A stretch of 64,000 bases of DNA from Carnegiea gigantea (GCA_029747015.1 JAKOGI010000146.1:261001-325000); one strand, 5' to 3'. Shown: positions 34,083-45,256, counted from the first letter of the stretch. The notes: generated by a model not told the origin, from the letters alone. Program-made: numbers and translations.

Positions 34083-35268
34083 CTGTGACCGGCCGAGAGG
34101 CCGTGTTTATGGACCCTTAGGCCCCACTGGGGCTAAGAGTGTAGCACCTGGCCATGAGGCCATGCTCTGTGACCCTTAGGCCCAATGGAGCTAAGAGTGT
34201 AGCGACCGGCCATGAGACCGTGCTCTGGGACCCTTAGTCCCTACTGGGACTAAGAGTGTGGCGACCGGCCATGAGGTTGTGCTCTGGGGCCCTTAGCCCC
34301 TACTAGGGCTAAGAGTGTAGCAACCGGCCATGAGGCCATGCTCTGGGACCCTTAGGTCCACTGGGCCAAGAGTGTAGCGACCGACCATAAGACCGTGCTC
34401 TAGGACCCTTAGCCTCTACTGGAGCTAAGAGTGTAGCGACTATCATGAGGCCGTACTTTAGGACCCTTAGCCACCACTGGGGTTGAGAGTGTAGTAACCG
34501 CCTATGTGGCCGTGCTCTAGGACCCTTAGCCCCACTATGGCTAAAGGTGTAGCTACCGACCATGAGGCTATGCTCTGGGACCCTTAGACTCACTAGGGCT
34601 AAGAATGTAGCAACCAGCCATGCGGCCGTCCTCTGGGACCCTTAGCCCTACTGGGGCTAAGAGTATAGGGACCAGCCAGAAGGTCGTGCTCTCGGACCTT
34701 TAGCCCCTACTGAGGCTAAGCGTATAGCTACCGGCTATGTGGCCATGCTCTGGCACCCGTAGCCCGCACTGGGGCTAAGAGTATAGCGACCGGCCATGAG
34801 GTAATACTCTGGGACCCTTAGCCTCCACTAGGGTTAAGAGTGTAGCAGCCGGCCATGAGGCCGTGCTCTAAGACCCTTAGCCCTACTGGGGTTAAGGGTG
34901 TAGCGACCGGGCCGCGCTCTGGGACCCTTAGCCGCTGAGGCTAAGCGTGTAGCGACCGGCCATGAGGCTGTGTTCTGGGACCCTTAGCCCCACTGGGGCT
35001 AAGAGTGTAGTGATCGGCTATAAGGCTGTGCTCTGGGATGCTTAACCCCTACTGGAGATAGGTGTGTAGCGACCGGCCATGAGGCCATGCTTTGGGACCC
35101 TTAGCCCTACTGGGACTAATAGTGTCGCGACCAGCCATGAGGCCATCCTCTGTGACATTTAGCCCCACTGAGGCTAAGAGTGCAGCGATCGGCCATGAGG
35201 CCGTGGTCTGGGACCCTTAGCCCCATTAGGGCTAAAAGTGTAACAACCGGCCATAAGGCCGTGCTTAA
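34083..35268. repeat. minisatellite array 2, about 20 palindromic units of 58 bp
   Basis: The consensus unit has GGACCC, then TTAGCCCCACTGGGGCTAA (8-bp stem, 3-nt loop), GAGTGTAGCGACC, then GGCCATGAGGCC (second small stem) and GTGCTCTG. It is the same family as 30228-30790. It lies between the antisense gene and the end of pol. Apparent reading frames through it are periodic artefacts. Confidence 0.92.
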
Positions 35269-35379
35269 AGAAAATGAGGGCTGCGTGTGAGTGCAAACGT
35301 GGCCACTATGGGCTTCTAATTTTATTACTTATAATCAAGGAATACATGTTTGTTAGAGGTAAAGAAAAGCATGAGCCGA

Positions 35380-36700
35380 CATATAGTACTTTCTCAGGTT
35401 GCTGCTATGCCAGGTTCATGGTATGGGGGAGCCGCTAACGGTCTCCAGGTGATATGTTCTAGGACGGACTTGAGAAGTAACTTTTTATGGGCCTTCCCAA
35501 TTGGCAGTGAGTTTTCTATGTTCCCCCGCACGAGCTGTAGCCTACATGCACCGAAGAACGAAGTTGCCCGCATAAATTGGTTGTAGTTGCACTGAATGGT
35601 TGTGCAGGCATGCAATGCAAAGTTTATAGAGGGCTTCTCAAAGGAGAGCATTGCCACGAATAGAGGGGAGGACATCGAGAGCTTCTCGGAGCACTGCATT
35701 ATTCAACTCTTTTTGGAACGTTGTCATTTGATGAGTGTGGAGGGTGACCTCGATGGGTAGAGCAGCCTCGGACCCATAAGCTAGCATGAAAGGGGTTTCA
35801 CCAGTAGTGGTTTTCTCAGTGGTGTGGAGGGACCATAGGACGCTGTGCAGTTTTTCCACTACTTTTCCCTTTGTGTCGTCAATTTTCTTCTGTAGCCCAT
35901 GGAGGATAGACTCTTTGGCCGCCTCGACTTGGCCGTTGGTCTGAGAGTGAGCCATAATGGTGAACTGAGCTTGGCAACCCAAGCTGCTAAGATAGTTTGT
36001 GAGCCTACTGGTGTCGAACTGTCTGCCGTTATCGAAGATGATGGCACAAGGGATGCCGAAGCGGGTGATGGTGTTTTGCCAAATGAACCTTCGCCCTTCA
36101 GCGGTGGTTATAGAGGCTTCGGCCTCAACCTCTACACATTAGGTAAAGTAGTCGACCGGCATAAAAAGGTACTTACGCTGCCCCGTAGCCTTGGGGAAAG
36201 GGCTGAGGATATCCATTCCCCATGTGGCGAACGGCAGGGGGCTCATGATTGGCATTATAAGGGTGGAGGGGACTCGTTGGATGAGGGCAAACTTCTGGCA
36301 TTTATCACAGGTCCGCACTAGTGTCATGGCATCCTTCCGCAAGCTGGGCCAATAGTAGCCAGTTCGAATGGCTGTCACAGCTAGGGCGCGGCCTCCGATA
36401 TGTGTGCTGTAAACGCCATCATAAAGCTCTTCTAGTGTCTTTTTCCCATCCTCTGGGGTCACACAACATAAGAGGGGTCGGGCGAAAGATCTCTTGTATA
36501 AGATCCCCTCATATAGGATAAACCAGTTCGACCACTTCTTTACTCTATCCACTCTTTGGGATCCGGGGAAGGGTACCATCAGTGAGGTGTGCACGAATAG
36601 GATCCATCCATATCGAGCTTCTGTCTAACCACAACACTTCATGTAGATAGATGCTCCTCTACTTCAGGGTCTCTCACTGAATGTTTTTGGGCTTTCCGTC
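35380..36700 (-). pseudogene. Tat integrase remnant
   Basis: The minus strand 36594-36139 shows the zinc-binding part ending TCDKCQKFA, with THIGGRALAVTAIRTGYYWPSL. The first His and a Cys of the usual pattern are replaced. GMDILSPFPKA and PVDYFT mark the core start. The second part (to 35638) has DNGRQFD, GQVEAAKESI and LAYGSEAALPIEV. The catalytic Asp/Asp/Glu positions remain recognisable, but the frames are broken near 36137. Confidence 0.88.
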
Positions 36701-37130
36701 ATCAGATGAACTTGCCAGTTTAGATAGGGCATTAGACTATCGGTTCACTGAGCGAGGGATATGTGTGATTGCAAAGTGTTTTAGAAACTTAGTCGCCTCC
36801 CATACTCGTCGAAGATATGCGGCCATGGTGTCGTCCTTTGCTTCATATGCACCATTGAGCTGGCTGACGATAAACAGGGAGTCAGAGAAGGCTTGGACAG
36901 AATCTGCCCCGCTGTGTAATATAGCTTTATTACTGCGATGAGGGCTTCATACTCTGCTTCATTGTTGGATGCTTTGAACATGAACTTCAAAGTGTGCTCG
37001 TACCGTACCCCAGTGGGACTTTCAATGATGAGGCTGGCCATCCTTGGTGGACGAGCCATCTACATACAAGTTCCAGGGCCATGGGTGCAAATCACCTTCC
37101 TTGGCTGGCGTGGTATTCTTGGCAAAAAAG
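36700..37130 (-). pseudogene. Tat second RNase H (archaeal-like) remnant
   Basis: LYVDGSSTKDG (end of the 37321-37022 piece) is followed in another frame by ASLIIESPTGVRYEHTLKF and ASNNEAEYEALIAVI. The DGSS...NNEAEYEAL signature is that of the additional archaeal-type RNase H found in Tat elements. A frameshift near 37050 separates the two halves. Confidence 0.8.
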
Positions 37131-37530
37131 TCAGTTAACGCTTGGTCTTTGATGGCCTGCCATGGTTCAAAGGCCAAGTCGTAGCATGACAGTTCGACGG
37201 CCCATTTCAAGAGCCACCCTGAGGCATATAACTTCTGAAGGATGTTCTTCAAGGGTTGATTGATTAGGACCAGGATCTTATGAGCCTCAAAGTAGGGCCT
37301 CAGCTTTTGACTGGCCATCACTAGGGCATAGGCAAACTTCTCTATAAGAGGCTAGTTCGCTTCCACCCCCACAAGGTGTGACTCATATAGTACATAGGGA
37401 TCTGCTCCTTAGCCCTTTCCACAACGAGGACAGCGCTGACCCCATGCTAGGAAACGGCCAAGTACAAGACTAGAATTTCCCCCTCCAGGGGGCTGCGATC
37501 CTGGGCAGCTAAGCCATGTAGGTCTTCAAT
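37131..37530 (-). pseudogene. Tat first (gypsy-type) RNase H / tether remnant
   Basis: SQKLRPYFEAHKILVLINQPLKNILQK, GWLLKWAVELSCYDLAF and KDQALTDFF are the usual gypsy RNase H tail. The catalytic N-terminal part (37350-37530) is obscured by frameshifts. Confidence 0.75.
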
Positions 37531-38530
37531 GCTTAGAAAGCCTCGTCAGCCTGCTGGTCCCAACTAAAGTTGGCCCACTGTCGTAGGACACGGAAGAATA
37601 GTTGGCACTTATCTGCAGACCGGGACATAAATCGGCCTGAGGCAGCTATGCAGTCGGTTAGGTGTTGCACTTCTTTTACACTACGTGGCGGCTTCATGTC
37701 GAGGACAGCTTGGATCTTATCCAGGTTAGCTTTGATTCCGCGACTGCTGATCATGAAGTCGAGAAATTTGCCCGACCATACTTCAAATACGCACTTCTTG
37801 GGTTTAAGCCTCATGCTAAAGGCCTGTTGTATATCGAACGCCTTCCTCAAATCATGGCCATGATCCCCATCGGTCTTGCTTTTTACTATCATGTCGTTGA
37901 CGTAGACTTCCATGGTCTTACCAATGAGGGGTTTGAACAGTTTGTTAACCAAGCGCTGGTAAGTGGCCCCTGCGTTCTTTAATCCAAAAGGCATCATTTT
38001 ATAATAGTGGAGGTCACGGTCTGTGATGAACGTAGTCTTTTCTCAATCTTCTGGCCAGAGAGGTATCTGGTGGCACCCGGAGAAAGCATCCGTGAAACTC
38101 AATAAGGCATGTCCGACCGTGGCGTCCACCAACTTGTCAATTTTCGGCAGCGGATAGCTATCCTTTGGGCAAGGCTTATTCAAATCCGTGAAATCCACGC
38201 ACATTCTCCAAGTCCCATTGGGTTTCTTCACTAACACCACATTCGAGATCTATTCAGGGTATTGGCACTCTTAAATGAACCTAGCTTCTAGCAACTTCTG
38301 TACTTTAGCATTGGCAGCAGCGCTCTCTCTGGGCCCATATGGCGCTTCTTCTGGATGACCTGCCAGTGATGGGGGTCCACGTTCAACCGGTGTTCTATAA
38401 CAGCTGGGGCAATTCCGGGCATTTCTTTAGGTCCAAACGCGAAGACATATTTATACTCCCATAGAAGGAGAGCAGCGATTATCGATTGAGGGCTGCCATA
38501 TCTCGACCCAGCTGAACAGTGCACTCAAGC
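37531..38530 (-). pseudogene. Tat reverse transcriptase remnant, active-site Asp changed
   Basis: The pieces 38524-38288 (PGIAPAVIEHRLNVDP), 38240-38043 (LVKKPNGTWRMCVDFTDLNK, PLPKIDKLVD, SFTDAFSGCHQI) and 37997-37533 (MMPFGLKNAGATYQRLVNK) form a Tat RT. The catalytic YVDD box reads YVND (YVNDMIVKSK), so the first Asp of the metal-binding pair is Asn. Frameshifts lie between the pieces. Confidence 0.92.
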
Positions 38531-38759
38531 TGTTCTTCCTCGAGTGAAACCTTCACCACATCACCCGAGGCCTCCGATCAAGGCCGTGAGGGTTCTGCCG
38601 GGGTAAGGATGTAGATGACCAATGCTTCTGGGACCATGGTGGCTGGTCCAGCCCTTGCATACTTCTCCACCTGGGACGGTCTATCAGGCCCATACTCCCT
38701 CAGTTCGTTTGCTCTACCAGGGGTCTAATGCTCAGCGAGTAACACTCCCAGGCCGTCCA

Positions 38760-39188
38760 TTAGCCCCCATGCATTTCACTGATGCTTCCGTCATTAGCCT
38801 CGAATTGGAGCTGGATGAGGTATGGGGCGATGACGGCTTTCACCTTGTGAAGGGTTGGACGTCCTAAGATCATATTGTAGGCCGTGGGCACGTCAATAAC
38901 CAAGAAGTAGACCTTCAGGTTCTTAGATTTGAGCTTATCACCAAAACATACAAGGAGGCGGATCATCCCAGTAGGATTCACCTCCTGCCTGCCAAAGCCT
39001 AAGATAGGGTGCACCAAGGGGATGATGTCATGTCCAGGGTGCGTGAGCTTCTTCAAGCAATCCCAGGTTATGATGTTAACGGAGCTACCCATGTCGATCA
39101 GAATTCGCCACACAATTGCACTTGCTATCTTCATCTTGTGGAGAGGCAAATTGCGGGGCTTGCCTTCCACAATCACCATTGTGGGCAC
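38760..39188 (-). pseudogene. Tat aspartic protease remnant
   Basis: The open piece of 142 codons includes WRILIDMGSSVNIIT, where the usual DTGSS triad reads DMGSS. LVCFGDK and YNMILGRPTLHKVKAV (the ILGR second-lobe motif) follow. It lies between gag and RT. Confidence 0.88.
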
Positions 39189-39221
39189 CGTGATATAGGG
39201 TCCTTGCTCAGCGGTAAGTAC

Positions 39222-40600
39222 CTACTGTGCACTTTTGAGCTGAGCTTTCCAAGCTGACCGGGTCAATCCTTCGGCGTAGGCCCCAGTAATTGTGGCCACC
39301 ACTTCCGTCGAACGCTCACCATCCCGCAGTTGGGGTTTTGTGGGCTCCTGTTCTTGTTGGAGGAACCAGGGTCCTCTCTTGAAAAATCGATCTATCTGAC
39401 CCTTGTCTGCTAATTCATGAAGGGCTTTCTTCAGCTCTCGGCACTCAGTAGTGGTGTGCCTACTCTGTTTATGAAACTCGTAATATTTCCTAGCATTCTG
39501 CTGCTTAGGAGGTGTAGTCATGGGTGGCGGTCTTCGGAGCATGGGATGTCCCCTAACCTCCATGAGGATGCTTCTGGCGTCAGTAGTAAACTGAGGGTCA
39601 ATTGCCTCGAACTGCGGCCTCCTTTCCCGAGGGCCAGCATTCCTGTCGACATGATTGAGATTCCTATCCCCCAGGATCCTAGCCTTCTTCGGGGCGTCAG
39701 AATTATCAGCGCAGATCTCTGTGGTGCAAATGAAATCTGCGGCCTTTCTCAGGGACTTGACCAATGTGGTCTCCTTCTGTTCAGCCAAAGAGAACTTGAA
39801 ATGACCACTCCTAAGACCGTTCAAGAAAGAGGTGTATGCCACCCCGTCCTCCAGGTCCGGAATCAGCACCGCTTCCTGATAGAAGCGCTTGATAAATTCA
39901 GCAAGAGACGATTGTGGCCCCTGCTTGACTTTGGACAGGTGGATACTAGTCCTCCTTTCCTTCCTACTAGCGATGCATTAGCTAATAAATTTATCAGCCA
40001 AGTCCTGGAAACAAGTCACGCTTCCCAGGGACAAACCATTAAACCATGATTGCACCACTCCCTTTAAGGTAGCAGGGAAATAGCGGCAATAAGCTGCATC
40101 ATCTACATCCTGCACATACATCTGTGCCTTGTAGACCCCTAGGTGCTCTTCCAGATCTGTTGTACCATCGTAAAGATCTACCATGGGCATCTTGACTTTC
40201 CCATAGCGCGGAGCATTGATGATTTCCACGCTGGACGAGGTGAAAAAGGGAAGAGCAGTCGGCTGAGATGCTGTTCTCGACACCTTGATGGGGGTTTTAG
40301 GATGGTGCTCCACCTAAACAACAGAAGGGCTCTTCCTTTCCCGGCCATGCCTCGAAGCTCTTGTGGGCAACCGATTTCCTCGGTGCGGCTCCTGACCGCG
40401 GATCTCCCGCAGAGGGCTTCGTGTGCGGTCATGGTGGGAACGTCGTTGCGGGCTTAGCCGATGCCTACCCGAGATCTCCTCCCGAGGCTTGGAAGTCTGC
40501 TCTTGCTCCTCGAGCCAGGCGGTTCGTCTGGAATGGGTTGCGTAGGGAGTGGATGCAGTTGTAGATTTGGCCGTTGCCCCCTGCGTGGGCCGGCCACTAG
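39222..40600 (-). pseudogene. Tat gag remnant
   Basis: Minus strand 40313-39978: KVKMPMVDLYDGTTDLEEHL, YCRYFPATLKGVVQSWFN and FQDLADKFIS, typical of Retrotrans_gag. The second piece, 39869-39222, has YTSFLNGLRSGHF and a knuckle-like KYYEFHKQSRHTTTEC followed by LKKALHELADKGQIDRFF. The first Cys of the knuckle is Tyr. A frameshift near 39950 separates them. The N-terminal part extends to about 40600. Confidence 0.85.
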
Positions 40601-40663
40601 GTCTCGCTGTCGTGCATCGGCCTTACTGTTTTGTATAGGGCCGACCGCTTCGGTCCGACCAAG

Positions 40664-40896
40664 ATTGCCAACCCCTTTCCCGACGTGGGCAAGTGACTAT
40701 TTATAGTTCCTTCGGCAAAGGGGTAAAATTGTAACCTTACCTAGAACATCCGCATGGGCCGCCGGTCTTGGCACGGAAAGGCCGTAAGGGGAGCCCCTAG
40801 GGTTGCGTCTTAGGGCACATTATCTAAGGTATGGGCCTTGTCTATGGGTCTAGCTCAGATGGGCCCATTTTGAGATAATCGAATTTTTCCCAATCA
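40664..40896 (-). repeat. 5' LTR remnant of Tat element (U3 and TATA only)
   Basis: It aligns with the inner half of the 3' LTR (26321-26548). Similarity stops at 40664, close to where transcription would start below the TATA box at 40697-40705. The next sequence is already gag leader, so R/U5, PBS and part of the leader (at least 233 bp of LTR) are deleted. Confidence 0.78.
40697..40705 (-). promoter_or_regulatory. LTR TATA box (5' LTR)
   Basis: TATAAATAG on the minus strand, the same as at 26354-26362. Confidence 0.6.
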
Positions 40897-40901
40897 AAGG
40901 G

Positions 40902-41060
40902 AATTGTTCAAATTATACTAGAAGATGAATATGAAGAAAGTGATTATGAAGAAACCAGTCACATGATGGAAAGTAGTTCAATTAGTTTTGGTGATCTTCA
41001 AGAAGAAAAGCTTATTGTAGATAATGAGAATGAAAAAGTCAAAGAAGATTGAATCCTTCC
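40902..41060 (+). pseudogene. acidic capsid C-terminal linker, copy 2, after the gypsy insertion
   Basis: Directly after the AAGGG duplication the viral frame resumes as the ILEDEYEESDYEET region, homologous to copy 1 at 19380-19260. An in-frame stop occurs at about 41050. The join shows the gypsy element entered coding sequence of the virus fossil. Confidence 0.85.
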
Positions 41061-41074
41061 CATAATTCAAAAAG

Positions 41075-41760
41075 ACATGATTTACAAAAAAGTTATCTTT
41101 CAATTGAAGAGTAAGTATGTATGCAAAATGATGGAACGAGGCTTAGAGATAAAAGATTATGAGTATGATGTGGGAGAAGTTAATCTCATTAATTGGAAAA
41201 CCATCCTTAAGCATAACAAAGATATAAAGTATAGGTATATTCATATTTGAAATCTCCAAATGCAAATTACTCTTTTGCAGTAAAGATATTAATCTTTATA
41301 CTTTGCTCTGTGATATTAGGGACACCAAAGCTAATAATAAAATTATCACAGTTATTAAGATCAATTTATGTAGTAGATATGTAAGATTCAATTACCGAAC
41401 ATGGCACTATGTAAGCCTAAAAGATAAATTTGCTAAAAACTTCATATCCCCTAAGATAAAAACAATTAAGATGGACATGAAAAGAGGAGTATACCCACTA
41501 AGGATATTTTGGATATAATCTACAAATTAGATAATATTATAGATTCAAAGACTAAAGTAATAATATTAAAGGTAGAAAAATTTGAAAGTTCTACACTAAT
41601 GCAAAAAATTCAAAAGATAAAATCTAATCCATAGGAGATAAAAAACGATAGGACTTGGATATCTAACTTTGCTAATCCCATAAAAATGAATAACAAAAAT
41701 GTAATAAAAATGCATGAGAATGGTAAAATTACCATTAAACCCTAAATATTAAGAAATATG
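41075..41760 (+). pseudogene. viral movement protein, copy 2
   Basis: Blocks: YDVGEVNLINWKTILKHNKDIKYRYIHI (split here by stops nearby), LYTLLCDIRDTKANNK, then the open piece 41303-41518 containing VIKINLCSRYVRFNYR and SLKDKFAKNF, then SPKIKTIKMDMKRG. These are the 30K-superfamily core motifs of caulimovirid movement proteins. It is placed after the capsid, as in copy 1. Stops are frequent. Confidence 0.8.
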
Positions 41761-41954
41761 AGTGTAAGATGAGAATGAGAAGAAGAATCTTTGATAGTTA
41801 GAGAAGAATTTAAAGAAAATTAGTATGACAAGTGAAATAAGTAGAATGAGTTTTGAACCCGCAAAACACAGTGCAGATCAAAGTATGAGTTTAGATAGAA
41901 AGGTCGTCAGGTACAAAACAAGAATCAAGTGAGCCAGTCCAAGGGAAGGAATTA

Positions 41955-42310
41955 GTGAAAAATACAACTAAGGAAATGTGCTATGAATTCACCAATACTA
42001 ATCCTAATACCATCTATATCCCAATAGATGTACGCCTAGAGGAATATAATGAATATGAATTGTGCGCCTATATCTATAGTGGCTATTCTATCTGTTTTGA
42101 AAAAAAGATAATTATTTCCAGAATTTATGTGGAAAAAAGCCAAGAATCCTTTACGAGTAAAGATAGCTGATAATAGCATTCTGAGCCACAACAATACCAC
42201 AGAAGAGTCATCCATAGAAATATAATAAGTCCAATATATTATACCAGTTTTATAGGGTACTAACAAACCTTGTCATGATATAATTATTGGTAATAATTTT
42301 CAAAGGCTAG
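41955..42310 (+). pseudogene. viral aspartic protease, copy 2 (active-site Asp lost)
   Basis: NPNTIYIPIDVRLEEY leads into YSGYSICF at about 42074-42097. Copy 1 has DSGCSVCF here, so the catalytic Asp is replaced by Tyr. The C-terminal lobe ends IIGNNFQR near 42307. Stops interrupt after 42168. Confidence 0.78.
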
Positions 42311-42599
42311 ATTCTCCATGTACGCTGCCCATAAACCAAATAATATTCATAATAAATGGTCACTCCGTTCCTATTAATAAATTAAATAAAACTTACACTC
42401 ATCAAAAGATTAAATTTACATGCGGCCAACCCGGTGAGAAGGTAATCCCCTACACAGCGTGAGATAGCACTAAAAATCTCACTACTTGAGTTATCCATTA
42501 AAGAGCAAATTACTGAACAATAAGAGTAATTATGCAAATGAATCTACTCTAATAATCCTCTTAAACTCTGGGATAACGATAAGACATTTGGAAAAATCA

Positions 42600-43790
42600 C
42601 TTTGTTAAATCCTGACACTATTATCCTACTTACACAAATGGTGTATGCACAGCAAGATATCCAAGGATTTGACAAACAAATCAAAGAACTTTTGGATAAG
42701 TGATTAATCAGAAATGGTAGCAATCCTCACACTAGTCCCACTTTTGTGGTTAGAAATCATGATAAAGGGAAAAGAGGAAAGCTAGGACAGTAATTAATTA
42801 CAAAAAGATTAATGATAATGCTGTCCTCGATGGTTGTTATATTGCTAACAAAATAATTCTTTTCATTCAAGGAGCCTCTTCTTTCCCAAAAATGGATTAC
42901 AAAATGGATACTGACAGATAAAAATGGATGAAGAAAATATTCCTTTAACTAGTTTTAGTGCCCTCAAGTACATTATGAGTGGATAGTGATGTCATCTGGC
43001 CTTAAAAATGCATTTGAAATATTCCAAAGAAGAATGGATAACGTTTTCAAAGATTTTAATCATTATTGTCTAGTTTACATTGACGATGTTCTTGTCATTT
43101 CCAAAACCATAGGACAGCACAAAGATAATGTCTTACTAATCACCCAAAGATGCATTGATCATGGCATTATTCTTTAAAAGAACAAGTGCATTTATGCTGA
43201 ACAAGAAATCGACTTTTTAGGTCTAGAAATAAAAGTTGGATAAATCATCCTACAAAAGCATATTCTAAAAGAAAGAAAATTTCCTGAAAATATTGAAGAT
43301 AGGAAGCAATTAGAAAGGTTTCTTGGATGCCTTACCTATGCCACAGATTTCATTAAGTATCTAGCTAAATTGAGAAAGCCATAGGAGCAGAAATTCAAGA
43401 AAGAAGTAAGTTGAACATTGACCCCCAACAATTCAAAGATTGTTCAAAACTTCAAAAAGATGCATAAAAAGCTTCCTGTTCTTAATTTAGTTCTTGAGAC
43501 AGATGCTAAGAATCAGTAATGGAGCGTAGAAATCAAATTCAATGAAGGAGAAAAACTCTATAAATATTGTAATAGAAGTTTTAATAAAGCAGAATACAAC
43601 TATCTTACGATGACTTACAGTCATAAGGGGAATTGAAAAGTTCTTAATCTTTTTAGCCCCAAAACCTTTTCTCATTCGAATTGATTGCAACGGAATACTT
43701 GATTTTATGAAAAAGAATTTATCAAACTTGCAAGCACAGTAGGGTGACTCCCACGTTAGCAATTATGGTTTAACCAATTTTTTTCTCTGT
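42600..43790 (+). pseudogene. viral reverse transcriptase / RNase H, copy 2
   Basis: The RT fingers are seen near 42690-42830, with a KAR.VINYK block split by a shift. The open piece 42986-43177 has SSGLKNAFEIFQRRMDNVF and LVYIDDVLVISKT, with the YIDD box at 43076-43087. RKQLERFLGCLTYA (about 43297-43340) follows. RNase H has LETDAKN at about 43493 and YKYCNRSFNKAEYNY near 43560-43605. Multiple stops are present. Confidence 0.88.
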
Positions 43791-43999
43791 TGAGTATATA
43801 CAGGAATTGAAGAATTCTCTGACAGATAGTTTAACTAGTCAGCTTACCAGTGGTGATCATCACAGCAGAACTCACGCCGAAAAAGAGGAAATCCAAAATA
43901 AAATGTCATTACTGCTAGAATGGTCTCCCCTTCTAGTGGAATCCTTATAGATATTTCGGAGTTTCAAATAAAACGCAGATCATGCTTTGATATGCTATC

Positions 44000-44915
44000 T
44001 TCTACCTATCTAATAGTACAAAGATTTAGCCTTTCAAAATTATAAATAAATTACCTAAGGTGTCCCCATGATATTCAAGAAAAAACAAGTTCCTATGTTT
44101 AAGAAAAATGATTTAACAACTATTAGGTAGCCTACATCGACTACTATCATATTTATTCTTATGATATTTAGGAGTCATGGAATACTACGATCTTCTTTCA
44201 TGATCGATTAGGAGTTGGTAGTATAAGATTCTAAGCAAATTTAATCTATCCAGATGGCTTCATCATGAAATCCTGATAATATACAATGGTAGCTCACCTT
44301 ATAGAGATCATTATCCAAAGTACCCATTCTTTTTAAGGCTAGCTAAGTTTTAACAATGGATGCTTGTAAGGATCTAACGTATTCTTATATTTCCTTATCA
44401 TCCAATAAAAATTCCATATAGTAGAAGTCTATATGTCGAGGTACACTACACAGCAATTGAGTTGGAAAATGGAAGGCCAAACTAGCATATTATCTTGTTC
44501 AACTAGTTGATTTAGATTATCTCAATGATATTTCCAAAATGAGAAGAGGTAGTTAGTGATCATGCTTTAGCAAGACCCATTAGTTTTTACAACACTTATT
44601 ATCAAATGTGGCCATTAATTGAATAAGGAAAAACACTAAGGCATTGTGGGAACATTACTTTCATTTATCATAATGATTTCAGCGAATATATGAAGGTAGA
44701 GGGAGCTACTTCAAAAGATGTTTTTGATTATATCTTTATGCTGGAGCTAGAAAATTCTTATCAGAAAAAGGAAATAAACATCTTCATGAATTATTTGAAA
44801 AATGGGATCTAGAGCATCTTCAACTTGATGAAGATTTTGATGATTAGTTGGATAATGATGGCCTGAAAGACATTATTGGAGATGAAGGAATGCAAAATCT
44901 CAATATCGATGAGTA
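44000..44915 (+). pseudogene. viral TAV-like 3' gene, copy 2
   Basis: It is recognised by position and by homology to copy 1. Blocks include VHYTAIELENG and KLAYYLVQLVDLDYLNDISKM (about 44440-44540), and an acidic C-terminal tail near 44830-44910. Stops throughout. The assignment as translational transactivator/inclusion protein is inferred from gene order. Confidence 0.5.
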
Positions 44916-45084
44916 GTCTTATCGACATTAAACGCTCTAAAAAGTTTTTGAACCATCATTGTATTTTGTCAAGTATCAAGTTAGTAAAACAATGTAGTCC
45001 TTTGTAGCCATATGAGGGTAGCAGTAGTCTTGTGAAAATATCAGTGTGTACTATAACTATCAGACATCCTATGTACTTCATCTC

Positions 45085-45096
45085 CTCTATAAAAGA
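45085..45096 (+). promoter_or_regulatory. viral pregenomic promoter TATA box, copy 2
   Basis: CTCTATAAAAGA, aligned with copy 1 (15460-15449), followed 161 nt later by AATAAA. Confidence 0.75.
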
Positions 45097-45256
45097 AGGG
45101 GTTGAGTGCTGAGAAGGGACACAATCATTTGAACATAATTGTCCAAAAAAGAAGTCGGGAATCCCCATTTCTCTATAAGTAAGCATATCTGATGATCTTA
45201 GTAGTTTAGGTCCCTCTTCAATCTTTCCATTGTAATATTTCCACTTTTAACCTTTC

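Larger units (their letters stand above)
26088..40896 (-). mobile_element. Tat-lineage Ty3/gypsy retrotransposon, 14.8 kb, with plus-strand accessory ORFs
   Basis: TG...CA ends with an exact 5-bp duplication AAGGG (26083-26087, 40897-40901) inside viral sequence. On the minus strand: truncated 5' LTR (40664-40896), gag, protease, RT, RNase H, a second archaeal-like RNase H and integrase down to about 35380. About 9 kb of non-pol sequence follows before the 3' LTR (26088-26548). That 9 kb carries antisense ORFs and two minisatellite arrays. The dual RNase H, the antisense ORF between pol and 3' LTR and the 3' tandem repeats are all known hallmarks of the Tat/Ogre clade (for example Grande elements). 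Confidence 0.92.

Noticed and set aside
34309..34593. 94-codon minus-strand reading frame with repeated GPRARPH-type residues
   Set aside because: It lies wholly within the 58-bp repeat array and its protein periodicity simply mirrors the DNA repeat.
34083..35268. CRISPR-like regular spacing of palindromic units
   Set aside because: The units are contiguous tandem repeats with no unique spacers, in plant nuclear retroelement DNA; this is a minisatellite.
44956..45186. 76-codon minus-strand frame over the viral promoter
   Set aside because: Lies antisense to the conserved TATA/leader region and is not maintained in copy 1.
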